From: Hypsibius dujardini
Taxonomy: Eukaryota; Tardigrada; Eutardigrada; Parachela; Hypsibiidae
NCBI GenBank assembly: GCA_001579985.1
Contig: LRSR01007812.1
Location: 1-27,052 of the forward strand
Direction of reading: 5' to 3'
Length of the DNA stretch: 27,052 bases
Below the pieces are notes generated by a model. That model saw only the letters and a list, made by a program, of their open reading frames with translations. It did no database searches and was not told the origin of the DNA. Both the position numbers and the translations under genes were made by a program. Of the stretch, positions 10,912-19,387 are shown piece after piece (positions within the stretch are counted from its first letter, which is position 1; every line of letters starts with the position of its first letter).

Positions 10912-12983
10912 ATGAACACCGAATCGACGGAGAATTTGATCGATCCATGTCAGACGGGAAAAGTCAAGGCAGACAGCAATGTCTCCTACACAGACTACCG
11001 CTTCGAGAAGCACAATCCATCGGTGGTCACCACACCCGGACGGAACGAGTCCACTTCCACGGTCCCATCCGACCTGGATTCGGTGGCAGCGGAACGGGAG
11101 AGGAGAGTTTTTGGAGTCAACGAGCGCTTTTTAAATGTCTTACTCCTGGGCGTTGGGTTTATGTTCAGCGTGGGTGCCTTACAGACATGTGGAATGGCGC
11201 AGGTACAGTACCTAAAACAAATTGGCATTCTATCTTGCTTGATTGACTGATTGACGTGTCTGTTCCTACGATTTCTGTTGCTTGATTGCTTGATTGACTA
11301 ATTGACGGGTCTGTCGCTACTATTTCTGTTGCTTGATTGACTGATTGACGTGTCTGTCCCTACAATTTCTGTTGCTTGATTGCTTCATTGACTGATTGAC
11401 GGGTCTGTCCCTACAATTTCTGTTGCTTGATTGCTTGATTGACTGATTGACGTGTCTGTCGCTACAGTTTTAATTGTCTTAGACGGTCATCCTGCATAGC
11501 GTTCAAGACGACTACTTTCAAGGCTCCTCCACTATGGGCTACATTTTACTCGCTATCCAGAATGGTATTTCTATAAAGATATTTTTCGCCTTCTAATTTT
11601 AGCTGTATCTGTAGTATTTCATTACTAGTATTTGATTTAAGTTGAATTTATCCTTTCATGTTTTCAGCGGCCCAGGCGATTGCCTATTTCTTCAGCGCTT
11701 CCTTGGTAAACTGCATTTTTATATTAAATCACTTGTGACTCAAACATTTTACCATATAATTAACAATTATTTACGTTTGGTCTGTTTGGATTTATAGTGT
11801 GCGGTGATCGGGCCGAAGCTTGCTTTAGTAGCTGGCTCTAGTAAGTTATTCCAAAAGCCACAGCGTTTTTTTCAGTTAGATGTTTTGCATGTCACATTAA
11901 TTTCGCGATCGTGACTTCGGGCTTTTTCTTTTAGTCTGCATTAGCCTGAATATTGCCTGTTATTTGCGCCCTTTCACGGCTACTGTGTATGTCGGCGCAG
12001 TTGTGGTGGGATTGGGTTCCGGTGTGATGTGGGCTGTTCAAGGCCATTTCGTTTCAAGTAATTCCCGCAGCAGAACGGTTGAGCGGTGAGTGCCTGTGTC
12101 TGTGTCTGTGTCTGTGTCTGTGTCTGTGTCTGTGTCTGTGTCTGTGTCTGTGTCTGTGTCTGTGTCTGCGCCTGTGACTTTGACTGTGTCTAAGCATGTG
12201 TCTGTGTCTGTCTGTGTCTGTGTCTGTGTCTTCGTATGTACATAACTTGCAAATGTCTTTATTTATTTATATTTACATTTCAGGAATATGGCCCTATTTT
12301 GGGGACTGTTGCAGACAAGGTGAGAATGGATCGAATCTGTTCTTCGGCATCATCAGGAAAAACGTCATTTTGCCGGGAGTTTGATCCGTGTTGTACAACT
12401 GACTTTTTTGATTTTCGGCAGCTCGATACTTGGAAGTCTGTTTTATTTCCTCATGCTACGAGGTTCGGAGGAGATCGAGCCACACATCCGATGGACCGTG
12501 ATATCCACCTTACTGGGAGCTTCCATTATCGGTATATTCGTTTTTAGTCTAATTCGCCAACCCTGGTTTGCGAAGCTCCCCCGGCAATACACGCAATTAT
12601 CAGAGTACGTTAGAAAACCGCAGCACTAATTCTGGACAGTCTTCATGGACTTCCGGCCCTACACTAACATTTCTTCGAATTATACAGATGCCCCGCCAAA
12701 CCATTTGGTCCGAAAGAAGCTCTCGGTAAGTTGCAAAACAAATTGGCATCGCACAAGCTTGTTTCTAGTGCATAATATGGGTGTGTTTTTCCGAAGTTAG
12801 AACAATCCGCCTAGCCATGAGAAGAGATATGCTTCTCTTGATCCCTCATTTTTTCTATATTGGTAATTAATATCCTTTCGTCTGCCTGTTTACCATTTGT
12901 CTGTGTTACTAGCTCTCTGTCTCTTTGTCTGTCTGTCTGTCTGCTTGTTTATCTGTCTGCTTGTTTATCTGTCTGCTTGTCTA

Positions 12984-13020
<37 letters not shown>

Positions 13021-13713
13021 TGATCTGTCTATCTATCTGTCAGTTCGTTGTTGTACCTGGCTCTTTGCCTGTCTGTCTAACTGAATGCCTGTCTGCTTGT
13101 CTTGACTGCCTTCCTGCCCGCCAGCCTGCCCGGCCGTCTAATTGCCTATTTATTTTCAAATTTCAAATTTGCAGGGTTTGAATGCACGATGTGGGCAAGC
13201 GTCTATAGCACGTCCCTGGGCTACACAAAGGCATTCGGAATCATCCGTCAGTCGTTAGTCGGTTTGAATGGAGTTTTCCTTGGTCTGGGGGAAATTTCCG
13301 GTAAGTTTCACTAACTATCGAGTGCCTCAAAGTTACAATTTATTTCCGTAAGACTTGGTTGAACAAGTGCGTTATGTTTTTTTATCAGCCAGTATCGCGC
13401 TAATGTTGATCAGTAAGCGGTTCCACAAAAAGAACAAGGACACGCTTGTCATTGTGGGCATGCTGGTTCACTTTACCGCTTTCTACTTGATCTACCTAAA
13501 TATACCTTCGCTATCGTCGACCACACCTAATGACGGACTCTCCTTCATTGGACCAAAGTTTGTTGAAATATAACATCTCCCTGCCTGCCTTGGATTGATA
13601 GCTGTGATTACATTTCAGCCCGTATTTGGCATTATTCTGCACCGTCCTTCTTGGAGTTGGTAAGTCGGCCACTTAACTTGAGAACTCTCTGCCTGCCTGC
13701 CAGCCTGCCAACC

Positions 13714-13750
<37 letters not shown>

Positions 13751-14253
13751 GCTTGTCTGTCTGACTGTCTCCCTGCCTGCCTGTCTGTCTGTCTGTGGAT
13801 GAGTTCTGGAATTTATATGTCTGTAGTTTGTGTAAAAATGATTGCGTTATTCATTTCTTAAAGGAGATGCTATTTGGACTAATCAGGTATATGAAAAGAG
13901 CCTTTCTCAACTGTAAACACTTCCGGTGTATCATTTAATAAAACTCCTTTTCTGAACAGCTGATGTCGTACCTCGGTTGCGCATTCCCCTACGATTGCGT
14001 TTCCGCTTTCGCTGTCTACCAATTCTGGACGGTAAAAAAGTTACTAAAAGACCTTGCGAGTTATTATAATTTTTTTTTTCATACATGTGCTCCGCTTTTA
14101 CATTCGTAGGCAATCACGAATTCCGGTTCGTTCGGGTATTCGACGCGTCTTGAACTTCCCTATCAATTACTGATTCTAGTCATCACGGCGGTTCCCGCGG
14201 CGGCTGGTTTTTGCCTCGCCGAATGGGGTTCCTCCCGGAACTTCCACAACTAA
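10912..14253 (+). CDS. MFSD11-like: UNC93-like / MFSD11-type membrane protein, copy 2 (15 exons)
   Basis: Exons: 10912-11202, 11483-11564, 11668-11705, 11798-11840, 11935-12085, 12284-12319, 12422-12604, 12688-12725, 12797-12862, 13175-13300, 13389-13557, 13619-13659, 13864-13886, 13960-14031, 14110-14253. Total 500 aa. The layout, phases and most exon lengths equal those of copy 1. The extra length is mainly a longer hydrophilic N-terminus (about 72 aa) before TM1 (FLNVLLLGVGFMFSVGALQT). Other landmarks: VIGPK, YLRPFTATVYVGAVVVG, SIYSTSLGY-type segment (VYSTSLGYTKAFG), [45 protein letters not shown] and a PYQLLILVI helix near the C-terminus. GRNTGIF is altered to RNMALFW. Exon 9 uses an acceptor ending CCGAAG at 12796, chosen because it keeps the frame and the family's 66-nt length; a TAG acceptor 4 nt later would break the frame. 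Substrate unknown. Confidence 0.88.
11226..11470. repeat. 51-bp tandem repeat in intron 1 of copy 2
   Basis: Four to five units. Repeat starts (GACGKGTCTGT) fall at 11253, 11304, 11347, 11398 and 11449, so the period is 51 nt with one 43-nt unit lacking an 8-nt GCTTGATT block. It sits between exon 1 and exon 2. Confidence 0.88.
12092..12232. repeat. TGTGTC microsatellite in intron 5 of copy 2
   Basis: About 13 pure hexamer units, then degenerate copies, starting a few bases after the donor at 12086. It is the first of several TGTGTC tracts in the transporter copies; copy 1 has none of this hexamer type. Confidence 0.92.
12895..13135. repeat. TGTC microsatellite in intron 9 of copy 2
   Basis: TGTC units with TTAT, CTTT and CTGC variants within intron 9 (12863-13174), TGTC on the sense strand. 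The same intron of copy 4 also carries a TGTC tract. Confidence 0.9.
13690..13797. repeat. TGCC/TGTC microsatellite in intron 12 of copy 2
   Basis: TGCC units followed by about ten TGTC units, within intron 12 (13660-13863), TGTC on the sense strand. Confidence 0.9.
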
Positions 14254-14269
14254 AAGTTGTGGAACTTCC
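14237..14269 (+). other. Hairpin spanning the stop codon of copy 2
   Basis: Arms 14237-14251 and 14255-14269 pair over 15 positions with one mismatch around a 3-nt AAA loop. The stop codon TAA (14251-14253) lies at the tip. The sequence GGAACTTCCAC is also directly repeated at 14237 and 14261. Confidence 0.6.
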
Positions 14270-14412
14270 ACGACAATTCCATTTTCCAAGGTCGCCTCCT
14301 TAAACTAATGATTTAATATCTGCGATCTAATTTTAATATATTATTTGATAATACTATCTATATATACAGTAAAGTGTATGATCTCCCACCAAGTTTGTTC
14401 CTACCGCCGCCG

Positions 14413-14494
14413 TGTCTGTGTCTGTGTCTGTGTCTGTGTCTGTGTCTGTGTCTGTGTCTGTGTCTGTGTCTGTGTCTGTGTCTGTGTCTGTGGT
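14413..14494. repeat. TGTGTC microsatellite downstream of copy 2
   Basis: Thirteen or so pure hexamers, about 160 nt after the stop codon of copy 2, in the 3' flank rather than an intron. The rest of 14254-14854 shows no gene; a GATAAAAGG at about 14739 is a weak TATA-like candidate for the next gene. Confidence 0.9.
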
Positions 14495-14854
14495 TATACC
14501 TTTGTCTGTGTCAGTCAGTCAGTCTCAGGTTTCAGACAAAGGAAAACTAACCACCTTCCATTTTACTGACTCCCACGATAAGTGAGTCCACTCCCACCGT
14601 CGCCTAACTTGTTTGCATTGACAATCAAGACGTCCGCATATCTTCCTGGGAGGCGAAACAGCTACCGTTAGAGAGAACTATTGTTCTCAGCACGCGGCCT
14701 TGACCGGTCTCGCGTTGACCACAAGCTCGATTACGTCGATAAAAGGAAATGCATGGAGAGAAAGTAACTCTTTCGTTTCTCATTCCGTAACTCCTTTCGC
14801 TTTCTCCAGTTTTTGTCTTCTCAATCCCGCAGTATTCTCTCCTCGTTAGCCATC

Positions 14855-15087
14855 ATGCCAGTAATGCAAAAAATTCACTGTCCCATCCGCAGCTGTACCT
14901 ACACCGCCAACCAGCGCTATGATCTGTGTGCACACGTCCAGCGTTATCACGTCGGTACGTGGACTATGTCTATGTCTTTAAGCTTTTGAAGGAACTGTCT
15001 ATCTCTGCCTGTCTCTCCCTATATGTGTGTCTATCTGCCTGCCTGTCTGTCTCTCTGTCTCTGTCTGTCTCTGTCTGTTTGTTTGTT

Positions 15088-15138
<51 letters not shown>

Positions 15139-15296
15139 TTAGCATTACGTTTAGAATTTTTTTGCGAATAGATCGAACCGATGCCGAATTCCGCTGCAGT
15201 GACTGCCACGCCGGACCCAAGGCCTCCACCGTCTGGTCCATGTACGGAATGCCATCCCAGTGCATGGAGAGAATGTTAAAAAATCGAAACGACTAG
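14855..15296 (+). CDS. Small C2H2 zinc-finger-like protein (2 exons)
   Basis: Exons 14855-14954 and 15172-15296 join as phase 1 to give 74 aa. The donor is GTACGT. Of three nearby AG acceptors (ending 15142, 15154, 15171) only the last keeps the frame. The N-terminal half is one C2H2 finger, C-x4-C-x12-H-x4-H (CPIRSC to HVQRYH). The second half has a C-x2-C pair (FRCSDCH) but no clear histidine partner, so it may be a partial or CCHC-like finger. The intron carries a TGTC tract. There is no nuclear-signal or other domain, and I do not recognise a family. It could be a short transcription-factor relative, a transposon-derived finger or a decayed copy; expression evidence would decide. Confidence 0.55.
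15008..15141. repeat. TGTC microsatellite in the zinc-finger gene intron
   Basis: TGTC and TGTT units, purest at 15091-15131, filling most of intron 14955-15171 and ending about 30 nt before the acceptor, where it may act as part of the pyrimidine tract. Confidence 0.9.
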
Positions 15297-15876
15297 CAGT
15301 TCGTGCGCTTCCACCAGCATTCCATGAGACAAAGCCTCTTTCCAGTTTCCAATGAACATTAGCGATTGCCCCTTGTCTGTTTAATTTTACTTTTGCGGAT
15401 GCTTTGCACTTCACCTGTCAGACTTGATGTCTGTGAAACAAATAGTTTACTGTCTGTGACTTTTAATCTTAATTAATTTCATAAGACTAACACCAACAAG
15501 AGCCGAATAATTATGATCATGAGCAGTGCAAAGTTTTACACCCTGCTCAGTTGTTCTTCCGCCCTGTCTGACTGTCTGTCAGAAAGTCTGCCTGTTTCCA
15601 ACCTGTGATACAGTCTGTCCGCCCTTTCCTTTGTTATCTTTGTATATACGCGCCTGAGTTGCAGACAGAATTTTGTTTGTCTGTCTGCCTATCTGTCTGT
15701 CTAACTGTTTGTCTATCTGTCTGTTTGTATGTCTATCTGTCTGTCTATCTATCTGTCTGTCTACCTGTCCATCTGCCTGTCTCTGTACGTGCGTGTACGC
15801 TTGAATGGCCTGCCTGACTTGTCTATTGTCTGTCAAGATACCTGTCTCTCTAGTCTCCATCTATTTGTTTGCCGGC
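15297..15876. other. Intergenic region with degenerate TGTC tract
   Basis: Between the zinc-finger-like gene and the GH19 relic. A TGTC/CTAT tract runs at about 15675-15790. Open frames across it are repeat translations. No RNA gene or conserved coding segment is seen. Confidence 0.6.
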
Positions 15877-16088
15877 TCATGTGCCTGTGTTTTTCTCCAA
15901 CTGATTTACTGTACAACCCGATGTTCTTTCTGTCAAGGACTGATTTTTACATATAGGTAATTCACGCGACGACACAGACATGGGCACAAGAAGTCTGTGA
16001 ATCATTACTTTCGGCGTCCTCGCCCTCATTTGGTCTTCCAGTAAGGTACATCCGGTGGGGTCCTCCTTCCCGCTCAGTCCGAATGCCT

Positions 16089-16922
16089 TCAACACCACCA
16101 GGTCAATGTCATAACGACGAAGTGCCGCTGCCCGTTGATTATGCCCACCGTTACACCGAATTGGCCCTTGTCCACGCCCGGCTTTCCATGGACGTTGGCC
16201 TTCCAGAACCAGAACGACATGTCCCAGGCCACAGCGTCGTTGCCGTAGAGGGCCAGCGAAGCATTGAGGTAGTTAAAGGCCCACGCGAGGTTGATGTACC
16301 CGCGTCCGTAGTACTTCTTACCGGGGACGTTGAGTGGACTGGCATAGGTGAAATTGAGTGGTGGCTCGCGCTTTCGGGTAAGGCCATCGGAAGCTGTTAA
16401 ACAAACTTGCCGTTAGACTGAGAGTCAGGCAAACAGGCAGACAGATAGAAAGACATACAAACAGACAGACAAGCAAACAGGCAGACAGGCAGGCAGGCAG
16501 ACAGACAGACGGACAGGCAGGCAGGCAGACAGAAAGACAGACAAACAGACATACAAACAGACAGACAAGCAAACAGGCAGGCAGGCAGGCAGGCAGGCAG
16601 ACAGGCAGACAGGCAGACAAACAGACAGGCAGACAATGATGTTGCCGGCCACCGGTGCTCGACTGAAGCCATTGTTGTATTGCTCTAATGTCGGCACGGG
16701 GTAGGTGTTGACGCCACAGATCACTGCGTTCTTGAAATCATCGCACGTAATCAGCGGAGCACTGGTTCTTGTCAAAAGCATGCAGATATATGTAGCAGGA
16801 AAGTATCGTTTGCCATTACACACATGCGAGGTTTCCTCATCGGTGTCTCCTTGTATCGCTGCTTTGTCTAGAATCGCCAGAATCAGTATCAGTAACAAGA
16901 AAACTACGAAGGTTCGCGACAT
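16089..16922 (-). pseudogene. GH19 chitinase-like gene, apparently degenerate
   Basis: First exon from Met at 16922 to about 16635: a hydrophobic signal peptide (TFVVFLLLILILAIL), then a segment ending ITCDDFKNAVICGV and YPVPTLEQYNNGF, typical of the GH19 N-terminus. Second exon from 16393: PGKKYYGRGYINLAWAFNY, then MSFWFWKANVHG and FGVTVGIINGQ, the GH19 core after the catalytic region. GH19 enzymes hydrolyse chitin with two glutamates in a helix lying between these two parts. That segment is missing: 16394-16634 is almost entirely CAGA microsatellite. After INGQRHF the frame stops at 16089-16091, while the continuation (YDIDLVVLKAFGLSG) is one frame away, a 1-nt shift near 16111-16125. I call it a relic; a sequencing error or an unusual exon is the alternative. 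The exon 1 donor is uncertain. Confidence 0.65.
16430..16634. repeat. CAGA microsatellite within the GH19 relic
   Basis: CAGA, CAGG and CAAA units on the plus strand, TGTC on the sense strand of the chitinase-like gene. It occupies the place where the GH19 catalytic segment would be expected. Confidence 0.92.
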
Positions 16923-17263
16923 TCTTTACTTGACCGGAATTCGACGCTGCGTTCTACCATAGAGGATCCAGCACTGCCCACTGCAACATGCTTCACGGAA
17001 ATTATTATACACATACGTAGTTACATTGCATAGAAGTCTGGGGCATACATGAAGTCCATTATACAGACGCGAACAGACGCGAACAGACACGAACAGACAC
17101 TCTTTGCCTATACTGTGCAGTAATTGCAAGGGAGAAGGCTTCTCTTGTAGCCAGACAACTTCCGTTTGACTGTCAAGCAGGTAGGCATTCAGTCAGACAC
17201 TAGACAGACATAAGCCCCTTATTAAATAGACATCAGTCAGCAACATCAGCTGAAAAACTGCCA
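16923..17263. other. Divergent intergenic region
   Basis: About 340 nt between the GH19 relic (minus) and the ABHD17-type gene (plus), the likely site of both promoters. It has a short GACGCGAACA repeat at about 17068-17098. No TATA box stands out. Confidence 0.4.
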
Positions 17264-18219
17264 ATGTCTGCATTACTAAGTAGTCAGTTGTCTGTAGTAT
17301 CTCCCAAGACAGTTAGACAGTCACTCAATCCCAACGGTTATTGCTGCGTCATTCGCCTGCCCAAACAGAAGGCCAGTGTCCCTCCCACGGCGATACAGCA
17401 GCGCAAGGAGCCGTGGAAGTCGCGCAAATGGATGGAACGGTTCGCGGAGAACAGCGAGCTGCAGCTGTCGCAGGCGGAGCGGTGCTGCCTGCTGAAGGAC
17501 ATCTGCAGGGACGGTCTGTGGCTGATTTGCTGTCCGCCGTGCAGCACCGCGGGTATGGCTAATAAGTTGGCGTTTAGCGCGCCGAGGAAGCCGACGTATT
17601 GGCCGTTGATGGAGCTGAATGGAGCGGGGGCGCCGCATCAGGCGGTTCCAGTCAGTACTAAGGATTTGACCAGTGGAGTGAAAGTTTTTTGGATCACCAC
17701 AAAAATGGGTAGGGCACGAAATGAGACTGTCAGACAGACAAACAATTAAGTGGACAGACCGACAAAGAAGTGGAAAGTCAATATCAAACAGAACAACGCA
17801 CAGTTAGATCAGACCAGCGAAAACTGGCCAGCATATTTTTCAGTTTTTACCGTATTTCGTTACAGGACACCGGATAGCCTGCATGTACGTCGAATTCACC
17901 ATCAGCTCATCCCCCGTCATCCTTTACAGCCACTCCAACGCCGACGACCTTGGTACCATCGCCCGGCACATCCGTCGGCTATCACGCACTCTTTACTGTC
18001 ATGTCTTCGCCTATGACTACAGCGGCTACGGCCTCAGCGAAGGCGACGCCTGCATCCGTAACTTCTACTCCGACGCCGAGGCGGCTTACCTCGCTCTCCG
18101 TTTCTTCTACGGCTTCAACCAACCTGACATCGTATTCTACGGCAGCAGTCTCGGGTCCGTCGCGGCGGCCCACCTTGCTGCCAAGTATGCCGCCATTTGT
18201 CCGCTTCTGCATGCATGCC

Positions 18220-18296
<77 letters not shown>

Positions 18297-18748
18297 GCTA
18301 GCTCCATCTACTTGTGCGGTAACTCCTTCCAGACAAAAATCAACAGGAAAAGAACTCTTTCCACAGATACTCCTGCCGCGGCCTAATCATGATGGCCTCC
18401 ATCCCTTCGGGGATCCGTCTGCTGTGTCGTAATTCGCGTTCGTTGGCGCGAAAAAAGTCCTCCTTCCTCTTTGACGTGCTAGACAATGTAACGTTGGCAC
18501 GAAAAATTAAGTGTCCAGTGTTGGTCGTTCACGGTGATGAAGATGGATTATGTTCCTTGAACGGGGCGGAGTTGTTGGTGGCACAGCTGCCGCATGCCAC
18601 GGAACCGGCGTTTTTTAAGGGCGTCGGCCACGATGAAGTGGAACTTTTCAGACGGGCCCAATTGAGGATGAGCCTGTTTATTCACACGGAATGTGCGGTG
18701 ATATGGAACTCCATAAATGAAGCGAGTGATAAAGCGAAACCGCAGTGA
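17264..18748 (+). CDS. ABHD17-like: ABHD17-type alpha/beta hydrolase (3 exons)
   Basis: Exons 17264-17708, 17866-18184, 18367-18748; 381 aa. ABHD17 proteins are membrane-tethered serine hydrolases that remove palmitate from proteins such as Ras and PSD-95. The family pattern is clear: a cysteine cluster (LICCPPC), ANKLAF, HRIACMYV, AYDYSGYG, the nucleophile elbow YGSSLGS (Ser about 243), VLVVHGDED (Asp about 314) and GVGHDEVEL (His about 343), so the triad is intact. The oxyanion strand HSNADDLG replaces the usual HGNAVDLG, a Gly-to-Ser change next to the His. The first ATG puts the cysteine cluster at residues 74-93, whereas relatives have it in the first 20; Met57 (17432) is therefore a good alternative start. 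Intron 2 is almost wholly a pure TGTC repeat. Confidence 0.87.
18217..18298. repeat. Pure TGTC microsatellite in intron 2 of the ABHD17-type gene
   Basis: About 20 perfect tetranucleotide units about 30 nt after the donor at 18185. Perfect purity suggests recent expansion, and it reads open in all frames as a CLSV repeat, which explains the overlapping long frames here. Confidence 0.95.
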
Positions 18749-18841
18749 CATTAACAATTAATATTATATAAGTGAGTTTCAGTCAACAATTTAAATTATA
18801 TATTTATGTGTCATGTCGGCACAGACATTTCCCGATACTTC

Positions 18842-18994
18842 CAGACATGAGAGTCAGACATGATTCCTGACATGAGGGTCAGACATGAGGTTCAGACATG
18901 AGGTTCAGACATGAGGGTCAGACATGAGGGTCAGACATGAGGGTCAGACATGAGGGTCAGACATGAGGGTCAGACATGAGGTTCAGACATGAGG
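18842..18994. repeat. 13-bp tandem repeat CAGACATGAGGGT
   Basis: About eleven units with GGGT/GGTT variants, between the ABHD17-type gene and transporter copy 3. The rest of 18749-19357 holds no gene that I can support; two CGATAAAA strings (19056, 19097) are weak TATA-like candidates for copy 3. Confidence 0.92.
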
Positions 18995-19288
18995 TGGAAG
19001 TTTTGGCGTGGAGCTTTTCCATCCGGCTCAGCTGAGCTGTTTTATTGGATCCCATAAAGCGGTAAAGATGGAAGTCGATAAAACGGTAGCAACTGCGATA
19101 AAAGAAATCGAATTCTACTCAAAATTTCCCCTCGTAAATTATGAAGAAATACTTTTATTTTATTACCATAAATAATTCGTCAAGGTTATGTGGTGTGCCG
19201 TGTGCGGTAAAATCACGTGTAACTAACGGGTTCCTTCCGGGTTCCTCGAGTTTATCTTGTCTGTTTGGGTTTTTGAAAACGCATAGAC

Positions 19289-19387
19289 ACCGGCAGACGG
19301 ACACAGACACACAGACACACAAACACACAGACACACAGACACACAGACACACAGACAATGGGGGCAACGGACACAGACACACAGACA
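19289..19387. repeat. CAGACA/ACACAG microsatellite at the start of copy 3
   Basis: Hexamer and tetramer units leading directly into the start codon. A second block after the ATG at 19358 repeats the context CAGACAATGGGG, so two candidate start codons 30 nt apart share one flanking sequence. Confidence 0.85.

Noticed and set aside
10743-11246. 167-aa plus-strand open frame over exon 1 of copy 2
   Set aside because: It is out of frame with the conserved TM1 segment, which is read from the ATG at 10912.
16083-16400. 105-aa plus-strand open frame
   Set aside because: Antisense to the GH19 core, where KKYYGRGYINLAW and FWFWKANVHG are clear on the minus strand.
17321-17638. Minus-strand open frame rich in Arg
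   Set aside because: Antisense shadow of exon 1 of the ABHD17-type gene, whose family motifs are in the plus frame.
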